Assembly: GCA_052387235.1 (NCBI GenBank)
Contig: JBQTJJ010000004.1
Coordinates: forward strand, 1-15,325
Source: JBQTJJ01 sp052387235
GTDB taxonomy: Bacteria; Actinomycetota; Acidimicrobiia; Acidimicrobiales; GCA-2861595
Length of the DNA: 15,325 bases
Reading direction: 5' to 3'
Positions 1 through 6,594 of this stretch are shown piece by piece; the stretch's first letter is position 1, and every line of letters begins with the position of its first letter. The notes under the pieces are model-generated. The model saw only the letters and a program-made list of their open reading frames with translations, did no database searches and was not told where the DNA came from. Both the position numbers and the translations under genes were made by a program.

Positions 1-43
1 CCCGTACCACGAAGCCGCAGTCGCACTTGATCACCTTGGTCAT
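1..43 (-). CDS. DUF1059 family small protein, N-terminal fragment cut by window edge
   Basis: Only the first 14 codons lie in the window. They read MTKVIKCDCGFVVR, which matches the typical opening of DUF1059 proteins (M-x-K-V-I-x-C-x-C-G-F-V-V-R). These are short actinobacterial proteins, usually 60-90 residues, of unknown function; the paired cysteines may bind a metal (inference). The start is the ATG complementary to 41-43. It is preceded on the minus strand by a strong purine-rich ribosome binding site, GGAGAGGAG, at 58-50, with six bases before the ATG. The gene diverges from the SARP regulator gene and its promoter carries the same tandem heptamers as the cupin gene, so it is probably a SARP target. 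The family call rests on a short stretch. Confidence 0.7.
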   Translation of the reverse strand, partial: MTKVIKCDCGFVVR

Positions 44-71
44 CTCTGCTCCTCTCCGATCCGGTGCGCGC

Positions 72-86
72 GACGCTAGGAGCGTC
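72..86. repeat. Perfect 6-bp inverted repeat over the divergent promoter
   Basis: GACGCT (72-77) and AGCGTC (81-86) form a perfect dyad around AGG. It overlaps the proposed -10 box of the DUF1059 promoter, so it could be a repressor operator or a hairpin. It may also be chance, since its sequence is partly fixed by the -10 box. Confidence 0.35.
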
Positions 87-104
87 AGGTTGGCTGGAGG
101 TTGG
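73..104 (-). promoter_or_regulatory. SARP-type promoter of the DUF1059 gene
   Basis: Read on the minus strand, the heptamer CCAACCT occurs at 104-98 and again at 93-87, exactly 11 bp apart. Eight bases (86-79) then separate the second copy from the -10-like hexamer TAGCGT (78-73). No good -35 box is seen; the repeats sit where it should be. SARP regulators are known to bind tandem heptamers with 11 bp spacing placed 8 bp from the -10 box. Transcription would start near 66, leaving a short leader with the GGAGAGGAG ribosome binding site before the ATG at 43. Confidence 0.65.
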
Positions 105-117
105 CGAGACGGGCAAC

Positions 118-870
118 GTGCTGCGCATTTATCTCACCTCCGAGGTGCGGATCGAGCACGGCGAGACGCTCGTCACCGAGCGGGACTTGCCCGGCCGTCA
201 GGGTCGGGTCGCGTTGGCACTGCTGGTCGCCGAACGCGATCGGCCAGTGACCCGCGACGAGCTGGCCGAGGAGCTCTGGACCGAGGACCCGCCGCCGGCG
301 TGGGAGAAGGCGGTCATGGCGGTGGTGAGCAAGTTGCGGGCCGCGCTGCGGCGGGCGGGCCTCGACGATGACGCGCTCGTTACCTCGTTCGGCTGCTACC
401 AGCTTCGTCTCCCAGCCGACACCTGGGTCGACATCGAAGCCGCTGCCGCCGCCGTCCACCGTGCCGAGACGGCGCTGGCCGCGGGCGACCCTCGGGCCGC
501 CTATCCGTGGGCGTATGTCGCCTACCACGTCGGTCGCCGCCCGTTTCTGGGCAGCGAGGACGGCCCGTGGGTTCGCCGCACCCGGTTACGGCTCCGGGAG
601 ATCAACCTGCGGGCGCTGGACTGCACCGTCGAGTGCGCGGCTGCCAACGGCGAGGTGGCCGAGGCGATCCAGGCCGCCGAGGACGCGCTCGCCGTCGAGC
701 CGTTCCGCGAGAGCACCTACCAGCGGCTCATGCGCGTCCACGCCGCCGCCGGGAACCGGGCGGAGGCACTGCGTACCTATGAGCGTTGCCGCGGCGTGCT
801 GGCCGACGAGCTCGGGGTGCCGCCATCGGCGGAGACCCAAGCCGTCTACACCGCGATCGTCCTGGCCTGA
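118..870 (+). CDS. SARP-family transcriptional activator with BTAD domain
   Basis: The product of about 250 residues has the two-domain layout of single-component SARP regulators. Residues about 1-95 form a winged-helix DNA-binding domain of the OmpR/PhoB type (GRQGRVALALLVAERDRPV, then DELAEELW and the recognition-helix stretch AVMAVVSKLRAALRR). Residues about 100-250 form the bacterial transcriptional activation domain, with the hallmark EALRTYERCRGVLADELG near the C-terminus. SARPs bind tandem direct repeats and activate transcription, usually of specialised-metabolism genes. I chose the GTG at 118 because SARPs begin close to the RIYLT strand. The alternative GTG at 64 would also place the divergent promoter boxes inside the coding region. 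No strong Shine-Dalgarno precedes either start. There is no ATPase or TPR extension, so it resembles small pathway-specific SARPs more than AfsR. Confidence 0.88.
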   Translation: MLRIYLTSEVRIEHGETLVTERDLPGRQGRVALALLVAERDRPVTRDELAEELWTEDPPPAWEKAVMAVVSKLRAALRRAGLDDDALVTSFGCYQLRLPADTWVDIEAAAAAVHRAETALAAGDPRAAYPWAYVAYHVGRRPFLGSEDGPWVRRTRLRLREINLRALDCTVECAAANGEVAEAIQAAEDALAVEPFRESTYQRLMRVHAAAGNRAEALRTYERCRGVLADELGVPPSAETQAVYTAIVLA

Positions 871-881
871 GTCGAGTCCGG

Positions 882-923
882 CAACCCGAGGCCAACCTCT
901 GTCCAACCTCCGCTCGGCACGAT
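882..923 (+). promoter_or_regulatory. SARP-type promoter of the cupin gene
   Basis: The heptamer CCAACCT occurs at 892-898 and 903-909, exactly 11 bp apart. A weaker copy (GCAACCC, 881-887) is in phase one unit upstream, so CAACC recurs three times at 11 bp. Eight bases (910-917) separate the last heptamer from a -10-like CACGAT at 918-923. This reproduces heptamer, spacing and -10 distance of the divergent promoter at 73-104. Transcription would start near 930, giving a leader of about 44 bases that holds the cupin ribosome binding site. Confidence 0.68.
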
Positions 924-973
924 TCCGCTCCAGCCGGCCGAACGGACCGGCGCCGACCCAATGGAGGACAGAG

Positions 974-1336
974 ATGCGAGCCGACAGGACAGGGATCCCC
1001 GAAGGTGGGACCAACTGGGGCGACCTGCAGGTGGAGTTCGAGACATTCCCGGCGGGGCTCGACACCGGACCGCTGCTCGAGGGCCTCCCAGGTGATGCCT
1101 GCCCGTGCCCGCACTGGGGCTACGTGTTCAAGGGCGGCTTCGTGATCCGCTACGCCGACCACGAGGAGACGGTCACCGCGGGCGACGCGTTCTACATGGC
1201 TCCCGGCCACGTCCCGGTGTTCGTGGAGGACACCGAGATGTTCGAGCTCAGCCCCGCCGAGGAGCTCAGAGCCGTCCTCGACGTCGTGAACGCCAACGCG
1301 GCCCGCCTCGAGGAGCAGCTGTGGGAGCAACGATGA
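974..1336 (+). CDS. Small cupin-like protein
   Basis: The 120-residue product is a single small beta-barrel domain of cupin type. The first conserved segment is DACPCPHWGYVFKGG (residues 41-55) and the second GDAFYMAPGHVPVF (70-83). Canonical cupin motif 1 has H-x-H followed by Glu; here there is one His (H47) preceded by C43 and C45, with H79 in motif 2. The metal site, if present, is therefore unusual (inference). The start is the ATG at 974, with GGAGG at 963-967 six bases upstream; the ATG at 961 is out of frame. The gene follows the SARP gene by about 100 bp and has its own promoter with SARP-like boxes. Its reaction is not recognisable. Confidence 0.8.
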   Translation: MRADRTGIPEGGTNWGDLQVEFETFPAGLDTGPLLEGLPGDACPCPHWGYVFKGGFVIRYADHEETVTAGDAFYMAPGHVPVFVEDTEMFELSPAEELRAVLDVVNANAARLEEQLWEQR

Positions 1337-1539
1337 GCCCGCGCGCCGCTGCCGCCTGCCGGCTGCAGCCGCCATCGCGACAGTCCTCCCCTGGGCACTC
1401 GCATGGTGGATACGTTCCGCAGGACCCGGGCCCGGACCTCGGCGTGGCTCCTGCAGCGTGTCGGCTGCGCGGACGACCTCGCCCGTGCGCCCGGCGGCGG
1501 CGGCGTGCCCGCCGGCGAACGCGGGGGACTACGCATTGA
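1333..1539 (+). pseudogene. Possible frameshifted remnant of a small exported protein
   Basis: An ATG at 1333 overlaps the cupin stop codon (ATGA) and opens a 68-codon frame rich in Pro, Arg and Ala that resembles no known protein. In another frame, from about 1362, the same DNA encodes AAAAIATVLPWALAWWIR, a good hydrophobic signal-peptide core, but that frame has no start codon of its own. One indel between 1336 and 1362 would join the ATG to this core. This suggests a decayed translationally coupled exported protein, but a chance hydrophobic stretch in GC-rich DNA is about as likely. The rest of the gap up to 1574 shows no convincing gene or clear terminator; a 12-bp palindrome lies at 1360-1371. 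Confidence 0.2.
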
Positions 1540-1574
1540 GCGGGATCGGGCCGGTCGAGCCTGCGCTCCGGCGA

Positions 1575-3815
1575 TCAGCTCGGAGATGCCCTCGGCGAGG
1601 CGGGGGTGGCGGCGGCCACCTCACCCGGCGCCGTCACCAGGCTGTAGAGCAGCACGGGGTTGAGGATGCTCAGCATCACCCCGGGGACGGCGACGCCCGA
1701 GTCGTTGAGGAGGAACCCGAGGGTGGCGGCCACGAGGGTGCCGGCCAGCGCCGGCCGGAGCACCGGATGGGCCGCAGTGAGGCGGCGCATGAGGCCGGCG
1801 GGCCGGTAGGCGAGGGCGGCCAGGAAGGCGACGAGGAACGGCACCAGGTAGCTGAAGCTCGACTTGCGCAGCACGCCGAGGTTGGCCGTGACCTTGCGCC
1901 GGATGGTGAGGCCGACGCGGGCCGGGTCGTCGAGCAGGTCGTGGACCACGCGCCCGAGGTGGGTGCGGCCCTCGGCCGGGCGCAGCAGGTCGATCGAGGC
2001 GGCCACCACAAGCAGGGCGAGCGCGGCGCCGGCGAGGAGCAGGACCTTGCGCCACCCGACCCGCCGCCCGGAGAGCAGCAGGAAGGCGGTGCCGTACGCG
2101 GGCGTGGCGGCGAGGATGCCCCCGACGTCCGACCCGAAGGGCGGCGCGCCGTCGGCCACCAGGGCGGCGCCGAACAGGAGGGCGACGCCGAGCAGCGTGG
2201 AGCGGGTCGCCCCCCGCAGGGCGACCGCCCATGCGCCGGCCAGCACCGTGCACGCGACGAGGACGGCGAAGGCCTGGTTGCCGAAGCCCTGGAAGCGGCC
2301 GGCGACGATCGGGGAGTAGCCGAACAACGTGTTGATCTGCAGCCGTTCGGCGGTGACGACGTCGACGACGAGCACGGCGGCGGTGAGGGCGGCCAGGGCC
2401 ATGGGTGGGCCGAGCGGGACCCGTGAGAACGCGGCGCAGGAGGCGGCGGCCAGGCCGGCGGCGATGGCGGCGAGAGTGAGGAAGGCCAGCGGCGCTCCCC
2501 ACTCGGCCGCCGGCACCAGGCCGAGCAGGAAGGTGGCGACCGGGAGGGCCAGCAGCACCAGGGCGGGGACGCCGAGCCATCGGGCGGCGCGCCGGCGCTC
2601 GAGCCGCAGCAGCGCGCCGATCCCCACCACCGACAGCGCGGCATGCAGGAGGACGAAGGTCAGGAGGAACGGCGTGAGCCAGCGATCGCGGAACCGGGCC
2701 GCCCGGTCGGCGTCGGCCAGCTCGGCCGCACGCTCGGTCAGCGCGGCGGGTGGGCCGGCTGCGCTCATCGGGCGGCCCGCCATCGAGTCCGGCGCGTCCA
2801 CGCCCAGGTGCTCCAGCACGGTGGGAGCGACGTCGGGCAGGGTCACGTAGCCCGCCCGCCGGGTCGACGGCGAGCGCAGCTGGGTACCGCGTTGCCAGCC
2901 CGGCCCGCGGGCCGCCGCAACCGTGAGGCGCTCGACCGCTCCGGAGATGGGGCTCACCACGAGCACGAGGTCCCGGTCCGGGTCGGCCAGGGGGACGACG
3001 CCGGCCACGAGGCGGTCGGCCTGCTCCAGCGCCGCCGTGCGAGCCTGGCGCCAGCCCTTCACCGAGGCGACCCTCCGCCACTGGTGGGCCCGGACCAGGT
3101 CGGACGCCTCCACCAGCACCACGTCGGCCCGGTCCCACGCGGCCTGCACCGCGGCCGTGGTGCGGTCGAGCGACTGCCGGACGCCGAAGGGCGCCCGGGC
3201 CGCCCGCTCCAGCAGCCCCGGCCCCACCGTGCCGTGGGCGACCCGCCCGCTGCGGTCCATCACCGCCGCCACCGCCGGCCGGTACGCCTCGCCCACCTCG
3301 TCGGCGCCCATGCCCGGGTCGGCGTTGGCCACGACCGCGGTGACGACGCCGGCGCCGGCCATGGCCCCGAGCTTGGCGCCGTAGGCGAGGCTGTCGTTGG
3401 CCCGGTAGAGGCTCGGGTAGCCGAGTTGGAGCACGCTGGCCGATCCCGCCTCCACCCCCATCCGCGCCTCGTAGGCGTCGGCGGCGCGGCCCTCGGCGAG
3501 CTCGTCGCCGGCGTCGAAGGCGAAGCCGGCCTGGGCGTCGAACGCGCCCCGGGCCCGGTTCCCGGCGCCGATGGTGGCGTAGCCGTCCTCGAGCGAGGTC
3601 TTGGACCCGATCGTGCGCACGCTGAGGTTGGCCACCGCCGAAGCGGCGAGCAGCCCCTCGATGCCCGGCAGGTCGTGGCGCTCGACGTCCTCCCACGTGA
3701 GCGTGGGCAGGGAGACGATGAGCACGCGCGGCCGCGCCGCGGTGGCGGCCGAAGGCGCGGCCAGCGCGAGGACGCCTACGGCCATGGCCGCCAGCCCGGC
3801 GACGAGGCGCCTCAT
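1575..3815 (-). CDS. Exported alkaline-phosphatase-like protein with polytopic membrane half
   Basis: The 746-residue product starts with a signal peptide (MRRLVAGLAAMAVGVLALAA, cleavage probably after A26 or A27). An extracytoplasmic domain follows to about residue 375. It has features of the alkaline phosphatase/sulfatase superfamily: an opening strand RVLIVSLPTLTWEDVE, the early motif SLEDGYATIGAGNRARG, and late GYVTLPDVAPTVLEHLGVD. From about residue 378 the protein is a chain of hydrophobic segments, roughly ten helices. Loops carry GRFQGFGNQAF (about 500-512), PPFGSDVGGILA (about 557-568) and NDSGVAVPG (about 700). This two-part architecture is a conserved actinobacterial family of unknown function, often near MviN and glycosyltransferase genes (recalled, not searched). 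Its ATG overlaps the glycosyltransferase stop as ATGA, so the two are probably translationally coupled. Catalytic metal ligands could not be assigned, so enzymatic activity is open. Confidence 0.82.
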   Translation of the reverse strand: MRRLVAGLAAMAVGVLALAAPSAATAARPRVLIVSLPTLTWEDVERHDLPGIEGLLAASAVANLSVRTIGSKTSLEDGYATIGAGNRARGAFDAQAGFAFDAGDELAEGRAADAYEARMGVEAGSASVLQLGYPSLYRANDSLAYGAKLGAMAGAGVVTAVVANADPGMGADEVGEAYRPAVAAVMDRSGRVAHGTVGPGLLERAARAPFGVRQSLDRTTAAVQAAWDRADVVLVEASDLVRAHQWRRVASVKGWRQARTAALEQADRLVAGVVPLADPDRDLVLVVSPISGAVERLTVAAARGPGWQRGTQLRSPSTRRAGYVTLPDVAPTVLEHLGVDAPDSMAGRPMSAAGPPAALTERAAELADADRAARFRDRWLTPFLLTFVLLHAALSVVGIGALLRLERRRAARWLGVPALVLLALPVATFLLGLVPAAEWGAPLAFLTLAAIAAGLAAASCAAFSRVPLGPPMALAALTAAVLVVDVVTAERLQINTLFGYSPIVAGRFQGFGNQAFAVLVACTVLAGAWAVALRGATRSTLLGVALLFGAALVADGAPPFGSDVGGILAATPAYGTAFLLLSGRRVGWRKVLLLAGAALALLVVAASIDLLRPAEGRTHLGRVVHDLLDDPARVGLTIRRKVTANLGVLRKSSFSYLVPFLVAFLAALAYRPAGLMRRLTAAHPVLRPALAGTLVAATLGFLLNDSGVAVPGVMLSILNPVLLYSLVTAPGEVAAATPASPRASPS

Positions 3816-4897
3816 CGAAGGACGTCCCGGTAGACGGCCTCGACCGCGTCGGCCGTCGCGCGCATCGAGAACTCCTCCTCGGCCTTCCGCCGGCCCGCCT
3901 CGCCCCATGCCGCGGCGCGCACCGGGTCGTCGAGCGCCTCGGCCAGGGCACCGGCCAGCGCCGCTGGGTCGCGCGGCGGCACCAGACGGCCGGTGTGGCC
4001 GTCGACGACGACCTCCGCCATCCCGCCCACGGCGGTGGCCACGACCGGGCGGCCGAGTGCCATCGCCTCGCCCACCGCCAGGGGGGCACCCTCCCAGGCC
4101 GACGAGAGCGCGACGACGTCGGCGGCGAGGAGCAGGTCGGGAAGATCGTCCCGGAACCCCAGGAGCCGCACGGTCCCCTCGGCGCCGTGCTCGCGCACGG
4201 ACGCCCGGACGGATTCCTCGTCCGGTCCGGTACCGACGATGAGCACGCGCAGCCGGGGCCGCTCGGCGGCCAGCAGCGCAGCGGCGGCGACCATGACGGG
4301 AAGCGCCTTCTGGGGGTGGAGCCGGGCGGGCACCACCACTACCTCGTCGTCGTCGTCGAGGCACAGCGCCCGGCGGGTCTCCGGTCCGGTTCGCGTCGGC
4401 TGCGGCCGGGTGATCCCGGGCCGGATCACACGGACGCGGCCTTCGCGGGAGTGGCCGAGCCGGGCCGCGATCTCGTCGGTCACGCAGATGACGGCATCGG
4501 CCACGCGGGGCACGACCGTGCCGAGCAGGCGGAGCGGCGGCGCGGCGCGGCCCCGGGTCTCGGGCAGCACGACGTTGTGGAGGGTGACGACCAGCGGGGG
4601 CCGACCGCCGGCGCCGGCCATCCACGCCAGCCAGGCGGCGGTGAGACCGTGGGCGTGGACGAGGTCGGCGCCGGCCACGAGCTTCCGCAACGGCCGGAGG
4701 CTCCGGACGATCGCGGCCGGGTGCAACCGCACGTCGACCGGGAGGAAGCGCACGGTCGGGCCGAGAAGGTGGGCGGCCGAGCTCGGTCCGGCCACCGTGA
4801 CCTCCCAGTCGGACAGGCAGGCGGCCAGGTTGCCGACATGACGGCCGATCCCACCCTGCGAAGGGCCGAGGAGCTGGACCACCAGCGGCGTCGTCAT
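3812..4897 (-). CDS. GT4-family glycosyltransferase
   Basis: The 361-residue product has the GT-B fold signature of family 4 glycosyltransferases, which transfer a sugar from a nucleotide-activated donor. The N-terminal half shows the acceptor-side glycine loop QGGIGRHVGNLA near residue 15 and DLVHAHGLTAAWLAW. The C-terminal half shows VVVVPARLHPQKALPVMVAAAALL, RVLIVGTGPDEESVR and the donor-binding motif SSAWEGAPLAVGEAMALGRP with its E-x7-E pair (about residues 265-285). No signal peptide is seen, so it probably works on the inner membrane face. Its ATG overlaps the murJ-like stop (ATGA), and its own stop overlaps the next ATG the same way. It lies in the middle of the operon, between a lipid-linked precursor flippase and an exported phosphatase-like protein, so it probably builds an envelope glycan or glycolipid. 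Substrates cannot be read from the sequence. Confidence 0.9.
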   Translation of the reverse strand: MTTPLVVQLLGPSQGGIGRHVGNLAACLSDWEVTVAGPSSAAHLLGPTVRFLPVDVRLHPAAIVRSLRPLRKLVAGADLVHAHGLTAAWLAWMAGAGGRPPLVVTLHNVVLPETRGRAAPPLRLLGTVVPRVADAVICVTDEIAARLGHSREGRVRVIRPGITRPQPTRTGPETRRALCLDDDDEVVVVPARLHPQKALPVMVAAAALLAAERPRLRVLIVGTGPDEESVRASVREHGAEGTVRLLGFRDDLPDLLLAADVVALSSAWEGAPLAVGEAMALGRPVVATAVGGMAEVVVDGHTGRLVPPRDPAALAGALAEALDDPVRAAAWGEAGRRKAEEEFSMRATADAVEAVYRDVLR

Positions 4898-6480
4898 GGA
4901 AGGGACGGACGGAGGATACGACGCAGCTGACGGATCTCGGGTGACCCTCGCAGCCATTGCGCCCCGAGGTACACGGTGACGAGCACCACGCCGCCGGCGA
5001 GGAGCTCGGCGACCGCCCCCACGCGGCCGGAGCCGGGCACGGCCTGGCGCGCCACCCATGCGGCAGCCCCGCCGGCTGCCGCCGCCAGCGCGCTGCCGGC
5101 GACCGTGCCGATGACGGGGGCGAGGACGCGCCGGCGGGCGGTGAGGACCACGGCGCCGAGGAGGTAGCCGAGCGTGTGGGCCCCGGCCAGGCCGGCGACG
5201 ACGTGAGCCGGCGACAGCTCGGCGGCGGCGAGCGCCATGACGGCCAGGCCGGCGCCGACGATCAGGGCGGTCGTCACCCCCGGCGTGCGACCGTCGCCGC
5301 GTGCGTAGCAGGACCGGGTCACGAGCTGCACCGCCCCGTACGGCAGCAGCCCCACGGCGAGGGCGGCGACGGCGTCGGCGGTCTGCACCACGCTGGCGCC
5401 CTCGAAGCGGCTGTACTCCAACGCGGCCAGAAGGGGCCGGGCGAGGACCACGTAGCACGCCGCCGCGGGGACGGTGACGAAGGCGATTGCCCGGAGGCCC
5501 GAGGCGGTGACGTCGCGGATGGCGGCGTCGTCCCCCGACGCCGCCAGCTCGGCCAGCCGGGAGAACAGGGCGGTGAAGATCGGCTGGGTCAGCAGGGCAT
5601 GAGGGACGAGGAAGAAGGTGAACGCCAGCTGCCAGACCACCAGGCCGCCGGGCACGCCGCCACCGAGGACGACAACGCCCAGGGACAGGAACTGGGTGGC
5701 GGCCAGGCTGAACGCAGCCCACAGGCCGAGGCGGCGCAGCAGGCGGAGCCCAGGGTGGCGGAGGTCGAGGCGCGGGCGCAGGGAGAATCCGCTCCGGGCC
5801 AGCGCGATGGCGGGCACCAGGGCGAGGGCGAGGACGCCGGCGGTGGTCCCGAGCCCCAGCACGAGCACGTGCGAACGCGGCTGGTCGAGAGGCCGGGCGC
5901 CCGAGGCCATCGCCGCGTACGTGGCGAGCGCGGCGAGGACGACCACCGTGGACGCCGCCGGCGCGAGCGTGGGTGCGAGGAACCGCCTCTGGGCGTGCAG
6001 CGCGGCGGTGGCCACCATCGCCCAGGCGTAGAGCACCAGCTGGGGGGCGAAGCACCGCAGGAACAGCGCCCCGAGGCGCACCTGGTCCTCGCGGGCGGCC
6101 GGGTCGTCGACGGCCACGGTGAGCGCCCGCATGATCCACGGGGCGGCCACCGCGCCGGCCACCGCGAGGACGCCGAGTGCCACCCCGACGAGCCCGAGGA
6201 CGGCGCCGGCCAGGTGCTCGGCGTCGCGGCGGTCGCCGCGCCCGAGCCGCTCCACCAGGGCGGGCACGAGCACGGCGGAGAGGGCGCCGGCGATCACGAG
6301 CTCGAACACGATGTTCGGGACGTAGTTGGCCGCGGTGTAGGTGTTCCCGAACAGGCCGGGGCCGAGTACGGCGGCCATCACGAGGGCGCGGGCGAAGCCC
6401 AGCCCGCGAGACGCCGCCGTCCCGGCGGCCATGACGAGGGCGGCCCGCCCCCATCCCGTCCCGTCGGTCGCCGCGCCCAT
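4894..6480 (-). CDS. murJ: MurJ/MviN-type lipid II flippase or related MOP exporter
   Basis: The 528-residue product is almost wholly hydrophobic, with about 14 helices as in MurJ, which flips the peptidoglycan precursor lipid II across the membrane. The first helix and loop carry the family motif SRGLGFAR, followed by NYVPNIVFELVIAGALSAVL and a VP near residue 70. SRxxGxxR contains the arginine pair corresponding to R18 and R24 of E. coli MurJ. The positions of D39 and R52 appear to be Asn and a non-Arg residue, so this is a divergent actinobacterial form or a paralogue handling another lipid-linked sugar. The ATG at 6480 is 9 bases after a -10-like TAGCGT (6495-6490) and has no Shine-Dalgarno, which fits a leaderless or nearly leaderless start. 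It is the first gene of the minus-strand operon. Confidence 0.85.
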   Translation of the reverse strand: MGAATDGTGWGRAALVMAAGTAASRGLGFARALVMAAVLGPGLFGNTYTAANYVPNIVFELVIAGALSAVLVPALVERLGRGDRRDAEHLAGAVLGLVGVALGVLAVAGAVAAPWIMRALTVAVDDPAAREDQVRLGALFLRCFAPQLVLYAWAMVATAALHAQRRFLAPTLAPAASTVVVLAALATYAAMASGARPLDQPRSHVLVLGLGTTAGVLALALVPAIALARSGFSLRPRLDLRHPGLRLLRRLGLWAAFSLAATQFLSLGVVVLGGGVPGGLVVWQLAFTFFLVPHALLTQPIFTALFSRLAELAASGDDAAIRDVTASGLRAIAFVTVPAAACYVVLARPLLAALEYSRFEGASVVQTADAVAALAVGLLPYGAVQLVTRSCYARGDGRTPGVTTALIVGAGLAVMALAAAELSPAHVVAGLAGAHTLGYLLGAVVLTARRRVLAPVIGTVAGSALAAAAGGAAAWVARQAVPGSGRVGAVAELLAGGVVLVTVYLGAQWLRGSPEIRQLRRILRPSLP

Positions 6481-6489
6481 GAAGACGTG

Positions 6490-6495
6490 ACGCTA
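6490..6495 (-). promoter_or_regulatory. Probable -10 box of the murJ-like operon
   Basis: The minus strand reads TAGCGT (TANNNT) nine bases before the ATG at 6480. The start site would be at or within a few bases of the ATG. No clear -35 box was found. Confidence 0.45.
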
Positions 6496-6540
6496 CCCAC
6501 GCCGGCCTGGCCCCGCCCGGTGCCCGGACGGCCCGCGGCG

Positions 6541-6547
6541 GTACGAT
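6541..6547 (+). promoter_or_regulatory. Probable -10 box of the EEP-family gene
   Basis: GTACGAT matches the common actinobacterial -10 form (TACGAT at 6542-6547). A start near 6554 would exclude the GTG at 6520 and favour the TTG at 6556 or the GTG at 6595 as start codon. No convincing -35 box is seen. Confidence 0.4.
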
Positions 6548-6594
6548 GCAGCCCGTTGCCGGCAGCCGACGAGTCCGGTGCGACCGCGCCACCC

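Noticed and set aside
64..117. Upstream GTG at 64 as the SARP start
   Set aside because: It would add 18 residues before the usual first strand and put the divergent promoter and its tandem heptamers inside the coding region.
1421..1434. DosR-like box AGGACCCGGGCCCG between the cupin and phosphatase-like genes
   Set aside because: It misses fixed bases at both ends and lies between convergent genes, not at a promoter; chance in GC-rich DNA is more likely.
3816..4625. Upstream extension of the phosphatase-like frame on the minus strand
   Set aside because: It is an Arg/Pro/Gly-rich shadow of the glycosyltransferase; the signal peptide begins at the ATG at 3815.
4898..6592. Upstream extension of the glycosyltransferase frame on the minus strand
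   Set aside because: It is a shadow of the murJ-like gene with low-complexity Arg-rich sequence; the GT fold starts at 4897.
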